Position numbers and translations under genes: made by a program
In this document: positions 5,459 through 5,847 of the stretch, piece after piece
Position numbering within the stretch: position 1 is the first letter of the stretch
Layout: every line of letters begins with the position of its first letter
Assembly: GCA_023421875.1 (NCBI GenBank)
Contig: JAEZSM010000050.1
Span: 1-5,847 of the forward strand
Direction: 5' to 3'
Origin: Spirochaetota bacterium
GTDB lineage: Bacteria > Spirochaetota > Spirochaetia > Treponematales > Rectinemataceae
Length of the DNA: 5,847 nucleotides
Notes under the pieces: generated by a model
The model's database searches: none
What the model was told of the DNA's origin: nothing
What the model saw: the letters and a program-made list of their open reading frames with translations, nothing else

Positions 5459-5847
5459 TGAATGCTGTCCCTGCTCGTGCCTTCGTTCTCCGCACCCTGG
5501 TTCTTGAGCAGGGCTTCAGTGCGCTCTAGCTCGGCTTTGAGCAAGGCTGCCCGCTGCTCGAGGACCGATTTGAGCCCAGCTTCTCGGGCTTCCTGGTCTT
5601 CTTCGCCAAAGCCGGCGGGAAACCAGCCCATGCGGGGACCGAAGCCGCCCATGCCACGGCCCATTCCAGCGCCCATGCCGCGTCCTAGACCTGCGCCAAA
5701 GCCCCAGGCGCGCCCCATGCCGCCTGCGCCCATGCCGCCTGCGCCCATGCCGAAGCCACCGCCCCTGCGCAGCCCGCGGCCGTACGCCTGTGCCCCGCAG
5801 CAGGGCCCTAAACCTCTGCCAGTTCCGGGACCCGCTCCATACGGACC
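5455..5847 (-). CDS. DUF5320-like Gly/Met-rich small protein with C-terminal coiled coil, N-terminus off the window
   Basis: The frame is open to the right edge, giving 130 visible residues. The ATG at 5748 is internal: the translation upstream of it (GPYGAGPGTGRGLGPCCG) matches the conserved opening of DUF5320-type proteins, which usually begin with a few residues such as MPxGDxTGP, so the true start should be roughly 6-10 codons beyond base 5847. The body (visible residues 1-80) is extremely rich in Gly, Met and Arg with Trp/Phe spaced through it and a Cys-Cys pair at 16-17. A 35-40 residue charged helix follows (about 82-118, EEDQEAREAGLKSVLEQRAA..), probably a coiled coil, then a polar tail. 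Genes of this family are often found beside MinD/ferredoxin ATPases and NifX-like proteins. The function is unknown; metal or cluster binding through the Met/Cys residues is speculation. Its stop overlaps the GTG of ATPase A. Confidence 0.8.
   Translation of the reverse strand, partial: GPYGAGPGTGRGLGPCCGAQAYGRGLRRGGGFGMGAGGMGAGGMGRAWGFGAGLGRGMGAGMGRGMGGFGPRMGWFPAGFGEEDQEAREAGLKSVLEQRAALLKAELERTEALLKNQGAENEGTSRDSIQ
5716..5751. repeat. 15-bp tandem repeat inside the Gly/Met-rich gene
   Basis: CATGCCGCCTGCGCC occurs twice without a mismatch (5716-5730 and 5731-5745), and a third partial copy CATGCC follows (5746-5751). On the coding (minus) strand it encodes the repeated pentapeptide MGAGG. 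Because the unit is a multiple of three, gain or loss of copies would keep the frame. Confidence 0.85.

Noticed and set aside
3355..5847. A nitrogen-fixation (nif) cluster
   Set aside because: NifX-like and NifU-like domains occur widely outside nitrogen fixation; no nifH/D/K/E/N/B is visible in the window.

Overview
The window is a 5.8 kb stretch of bacterial chromosome (roughly mid-50s % GC by eye). It holds four rightward genes, then a convergent leftward operon of four genes, with one AT-rich, palindrome-filled intergenic island near the left end. The gene content points to an anaerobe with c-di-GMP signalling: two MinD-type ATPases with inserted ferredoxin domains, a small NifX-family protein, a DUF5320-type Gly/Met-rich protein, and a stand-alone IscU/NifU-type scaffold. 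The style of the proteins and of the CTTTT/AAAAG palindromes reminds me of termite-gut-type Treponema and related spirochaetes. That assignment rests on memory and is tentative; no rRNA or marker gene is present to confirm it.

Layout, left to right. (1) 1-771 (+): 3' part of a cytosolic 5'-nucleotidase of the HAD fold, cut by the left edge. (2) 772-1051: AT-rich intergenic island with three consecutive strong inverted repeats. The last is followed by a T-tract and could be a terminator. A plausible sigma-70 promoter follows for the next gene. (3) 1052-2404 (+): membrane-anchored GAF-GGDEF diguanylate cyclase with intact active site and inhibitory site. (4) 2460-2885 (+): single-domain cyclic-nucleotide-binding-fold protein with no DNA-binding domain and no phosphate-contacting Arg. 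(5) 2927-3349 (+): IscU/NifU-N iron-sulfur scaffold with all three ligand cysteines. Genes 3-5 are spaced 55 and 41 nt apart, each with its own Shine-Dalgarno, and probably form one transcription unit. (6) On the minus strand, reading right to left: DUF5320-like protein (5847-5455, N-terminus off the window), MinD/ferredoxin ATPase A (5458-4568, GTG start), MinD/ferredoxin ATPase B (4571-3687), and NifX-like protein (3654-3355, TTG start). The first three are chained by 4-nt start/stop overlaps, so this is a tightly coupled operon.

How the genes may work together: the minus-strand operon looks like a metallocluster or redox-handling module. Two deviant-Walker ATPases each carry two [4Fe-4S] sites and probably act as a heteromeric pair, with a small NifX-fold cluster carrier and a Gly/Met-rich accessory protein. 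The scaffold gene on the opposite strand ends only 5 bp away and could supply Fe-S clusters to it, although it shares transcription with the c-di-GMP/cNMP-type signalling genes instead. The physiological target of the module is not visible here. The whole neighbourhood is made of recognisable families; what is unusual is the combination and the palindromic island.
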